Of a stretch of DNA of 64,000 nt, positions 61,786-64,000 are shown piece after piece. Position numbers and translations under genes: made by a program. This DNA is from Streptomyces curacoi (lineage in GTDB: Bacteria > Actinomycetota > Actinomycetes > Streptomycetales > Streptomycetaceae), in NCBI RefSeq assembly GCF_001513975.1, contig NZ_KQ947992.1, positions 248,001 to 312,000 on the forward strand. The letters are read 5' to 3'. The notes beneath the pieces were generated by a model. The model was not told where the DNA came from. It searched no databases and saw only the letters and a list, made by a program, of their open reading frames with translations. Positions within the stretch are counted from its first letter, which is position 1. The number at the start of each line of letters is the position of its first letter.

Positions 61786-62814
61786 TCAGTCGAGGTGCGG
61801 CAGCACTTCGGCGCCCAGCCGGCGTACGTTCTCCTCGGTCGCCGCGAGATCTCCCGAGCCCTCGACGAGCAGGGCGAAACGGGAGATGCCGGTCCGTTCG
61901 CTGGTCGCCGCCAGGCGGTCGGCGCACAGCCGCGGGGTGCCCACCGGGTGCAGCCCGCAGAGCAGTTCGGTGTACGCCAGCGGGTCGCGCATCGTGCGAT
62001 GGCGGCCGTCCACCGTCACATGGGCCTCCAGGCCCTGCCGGAGCCAGCCCGGCATCGCCTTCGTCAGGGTCTCCACCGCGTCCGTACGCCGGTCCGCGAT
62101 CTGACAGACACCGGCCGAGACATGGGCCGCGCCGAGGATCTCCTCCGCCGGCCGCCCGGCCGCGCGGGCGTACTCCCGCCACAGGGCGACCATCTCGGCC
62201 TTCTCCTCGTCGCCCACGTGCATCCCGAGCAGCATCGGCAGCCCGCGCTCGGCCGCGAGGCGCACGCTCTGCGGGGACGTACACGCGACGACGACCTCGG
62301 GTCCGTCGGCTTCCGTGAGGCACTCCGACGGCCTTGGTACGACGGGGACTTCGCGGAAGCTGAACCGCTCGCCGGCGGCCGCGACCGACGGCTCGCGCAG
62401 CCAGCGCACCAGCAGATCGAGTGATTCCGGGAACCCCTCCTCGTACGCCTGAAGGCCCGAGCCGAACACCTCCAGATCGACCCACGGCCCACCGCGCCCC
62501 ACCCCCAGCGAGAACCGCCCGCCGGACGTGATGTGCAGCAGTGCGGCCTGCTCACCGAGGGCCACCGGGTGGGCGGTGGGCAGCACACTGACCGCCGTAC
62601 CGACCCGCAGCCGGCGGGTGCGGCCGAGCAGTAACGCGGCCAGGGTGACCGCGGACGGACAGGTGCCGTACGGCACGAAGTGGTGCTCGGCCAGCCAGAC
62701 CGAGTCGAGCCCCGCTTCCTCGGCGACCTCGGCGGAGCGGACCGCGCGGTGCAGCGCCTCCCCGTCGCCCTGTCCCGGGAACCGGGCCGCCAACACGAAA
62801 CTTCCTACGCGCAT
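61786..62814 (-). CDS. LLM-class flavin-dependent oxidoreductase
   Basis: 342 residues from ATG 62814. A luciferase-like TIM barrel: 'EEAGLDSVWLAEHHFVPYGT', 'GRTRRLRVGTAVSVLPTAHP', 'GGRFSLGVGRGGPWVDLEVF' and 'VACTSPQSVRLAAERGLPML'. The family uses F420 or FMNH2 to oxidise or reduce varied substrates. The C-terminal 'TSERTGISRFALLVEGSGDL' fits the family. The substrate cannot be read from sequence. Confidence 0.9.
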   Translation of the reverse strand: MRVGSFVLAARFPGQGDGEALHRAVRSAEVAEEAGLDSVWLAEHHFVPYGTCPSAVTLAALLLGRTRRLRVGTAVSVLPTAHPVALGEQAALLHITSGGRFSLGVGRGGPWVDLEVFGSGLQAYEEGFPESLDLLVRWLREPSVAAAGERFSFREVPVVPRPSECLTEADGPEVVVACTSPQSVRLAAERGLPMLLGMHVGDEEKAEMVALWREYARAAGRPAEEILGAAHVSAGVCQIADRRTDAVETLTKAMPGWLRQGLEAHVTVDGRHRTMRDPLAYTELLCGLHPVGTPRLCADRLAATSERTGISRFALLVEGSGDLAATEENVRRLGAEVLPHLD

Positions 62815-63037
62815 TGCTTTTTCCTGCTTCCTTGGCTCCGACGCGGAGCTCCCCCGCCCGGCATAACCGTCTGACACGTGCCGAGGACACGGCTTGGCGA
62901 AGAGATTTGCGGATTGTCTGCAGAATGGATCTCCGGGGTGAGGGACTTGTGGGGGTTGGTCCTGTACGACTACCCCTGTCCGTGCCGCGTAGGCTGGGCT
63001 TGACCCGTGCATCCTGTATAGCCCCGTGAGGTGTTCC

Positions 63038-63370
63038 GTGTCCCCGCGTCGCAACCGACCCAAGGACTCCGGCTGGTCCGGACGCAGCGCCGAGGACGAC
63101 CGCCCCGGCCGCTACGGCGGCTGGCAGTCCGCGGAGAGTTGGCAGGGCGAGAACTGGAACGTACGGCATGTGGCGGGTGCGAGCGCGCAGGGCAAGTCGT
63201 ACCGCTGCCCGGGCTGCGACCAGATGATCCCGGACGGCGTCCCGCACGTCGTCGCCTGGCCGGACCACTCGGGCGTGGACGACCGCAGGCACTGGCACAG
63301 GGCGTGCTGGAACGCGAAGGACCGCCGCACCACGCGGGTGCAGCGGTCCCGTAACGCGCCGAGGTTCTAG
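63038..63370 (+). CDS. Small zinc-ribbon-like conserved protein
   Basis: 110 residues from GTG 63038, with GAGG upstream. The N-terminus is basic and disordered. 'YRCPGCDQMIPDGVPHVVAW' followed by 'RRHWHRACWNAKDRR' gives C-x2-C...H...C ligands for one zinc. Orthologs are often labelled 'ATP/GTP-binding protein' without support; no P-loop is present. Confidence 0.75.
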   Translation: MSPRRNRPKDSGWSGRSAEDDRPGRYGGWQSAESWQGENWNVRHVAGASAQGKSYRCPGCDQMIPDGVPHVVAWPDHSGVDDRRHWHRACWNAKDRRTTRVQRSRNAPRF

Positions 63371-63389
63371 CCGGACCGGCCGGGCGGCC

Positions 63390-64000
63390 TCACACGTCCC
63401 GCTTCTCCAGCAGCACGTAGGCCCCGGCGAACGCGGCGGCCGTCACGCCGAGCATGATCCACAGCGGGTCCCAGCCGGACGGACCGGAATTGCTGAGGGA
63501 CTGCTCGTAGAAGACGCTGAGCTGGTTCGGGATGGAGTACTCGAACAGGGCCTTCTGCAGGTCCTGCAGCGACTGCGAGAACATGAACAGCGCGATGACC
63601 AGCGGGGCCAGCAGCACGCCGATCATGATCGTGATCGCGCCCGCCGAGTGCCGGATGATCGAGCCGACGACGAGCGAGAGCAGGCCGAGCAGCGCGAGGT
63701 AGAGCGAGATGCCGACCGTGCCCTTCAGCCACTCCTGGCCGCTGGGCTCCCGGGCGTCCAGGAACGCCACGTCCGCGAGGGCCACGACGAGCGCCGACGC
63801 CAGCGTCACCACGAACGCGACCGAGAAGAACACGATCGCCTTCGCCGTCAGCACCCGCCCCCGGGACGGGCACGCCGTCATCGTGGTGCGGATCATGCCG
63901 GTGCCGTACTCCGAGGCCGTGGTCAGCACGCCGAGCGTGATGATGCACATGCTGCCGAGCAGCAGGCCGAAGAAGCCGAACGACAGCGGGTTCTCGTTGC
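63390..64000 (-). CDS. ABC-2 type transporter permease, C-terminal part (partial)
   Basis: The gene enters from beyond the right edge. About 203 C-terminal residues are visible, with five hydrophobic segments ('FGFFGLLLGSMCIITLGVLT', 'IVFFSVAFVVTLASALVVAL', 'LALLGLLSLVVGSIIRHSAG', 'IMIGVLLAPLVIALFMFSQS', 'IMLGVTAAAFAGAYVLLEKR'). 'ASEYGTGMIRTTMTACPSRG' is the typical cytoplasmic loop of ABC-2 exporter permeases. The ATPase gene is expected further right. Confidence 0.87.
   Translation of the reverse strand, partial: NENPLSFGFFGLLLGSMCIITLGVLTTASEYGTGMIRTTMTACPSRGRVLTAKAIVFFSVAFVVTLASALVVALADVAFLDAREPSGQEWLKGTVGISLYLALLGLLSLVVGSIIRHSAGAITIMIGVLLAPLVIALFMFSQSLQDLQKALFEYSIPNQLSVFYEQSLSNSGPSGWDPLWIMLGVTAAAFAGAYVLLEKRDV

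Noticed and set aside
63038..63370. ATP/GTP-binding protein
   Set aside because: No P-loop can be seen; the only recognisable element is a zinc-ligand pattern.

Overview
This is a 64 kb stretch of a Streptomyces chromosome. The DNA is very GC-rich throughout, with GTG and TTG starts common. Several gene families are typical of the genus (DUF5753/XRE plus DUF397, Methyltransf_19, NrtL, a secreted chitinase with DasR-type promoter repeats). The order lysA-hom-thrC-thrB-rho-rpmE-prfA-prmC-tsaC-(glyA-like)-(WecA-like)-atpIBEFHAGDC-chitinase-nucS is, from memory, that of the S. coelicolor core region around SCO5353-SCO5392.

Bases 1-11,368 are accessory. They start with the end of an NRPS operon read leftwards: an MFS exporter, an internally deleted MbtH-like ORF and the first adenylation domain of an NRPS. 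Next come a lone SAM-methyltransferase, an XRE/DUF397/anti-sigma-like ATPase locus, two converging relics of an aromatic/steroid meta-cleavage pathway, a TetR-MFS efflux pair, and a rifampicin monooxygenase gene (rox) with a rifamycin-associated element (RAE) upstream.

Bases 11,369-19,409 form an integrated element of about 8 kb. A 45-bp repeat of the 3' part of tRNA-Arg(CCG) flanks it, and the intact tRNA lies at the right end. The cargo is a tyrosine integrase, a PHP-domain/SMC-like ATPase (TrlF-like), a VapBC-type toxin-antitoxin pair and an Mrr-type endonuclease fused to a long coiled coil. There are no recognisable replication or transfer genes. It looks like a compact defence island and is the most interesting part of the window.

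Bases 19,612-64,000 are mostly core. They hold a response regulator, NrtL, and lysine/threonine synthesis (lysA, hom, thrC, thrB). Rho termination factor follows, then a secreted trypsin-like protease, an LCP cell-wall ligase, translation genes (rpmE, prfA, prmC, tsaC), a phosphatase-like protein that has lost its nucleophile, an SHMT paralogue and a polyprenyl-phosphate sugar transferase. The complete F1Fo ATP synthase operon comes next. After it lie a chitinase, a two-component pair, PduO-type cobalamin adenosyltransferase, a drug-type ABC exporter with its TetR regulator, 3-hydroxybutyryl-CoA dehydrogenase, a STAS protein, a large membrane-anchored P-loop protein, the mismatch endonuclease NucS, an LLM flavin oxidoreductase and the end of an ABC-2 permease.

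Several genes are broken: the MbtH-like ORF, both catabolic relics, and a frameshifted and deleted pseudogene at 32,526-32,838. All identifications come from reading the translated sequence; no database search was run.
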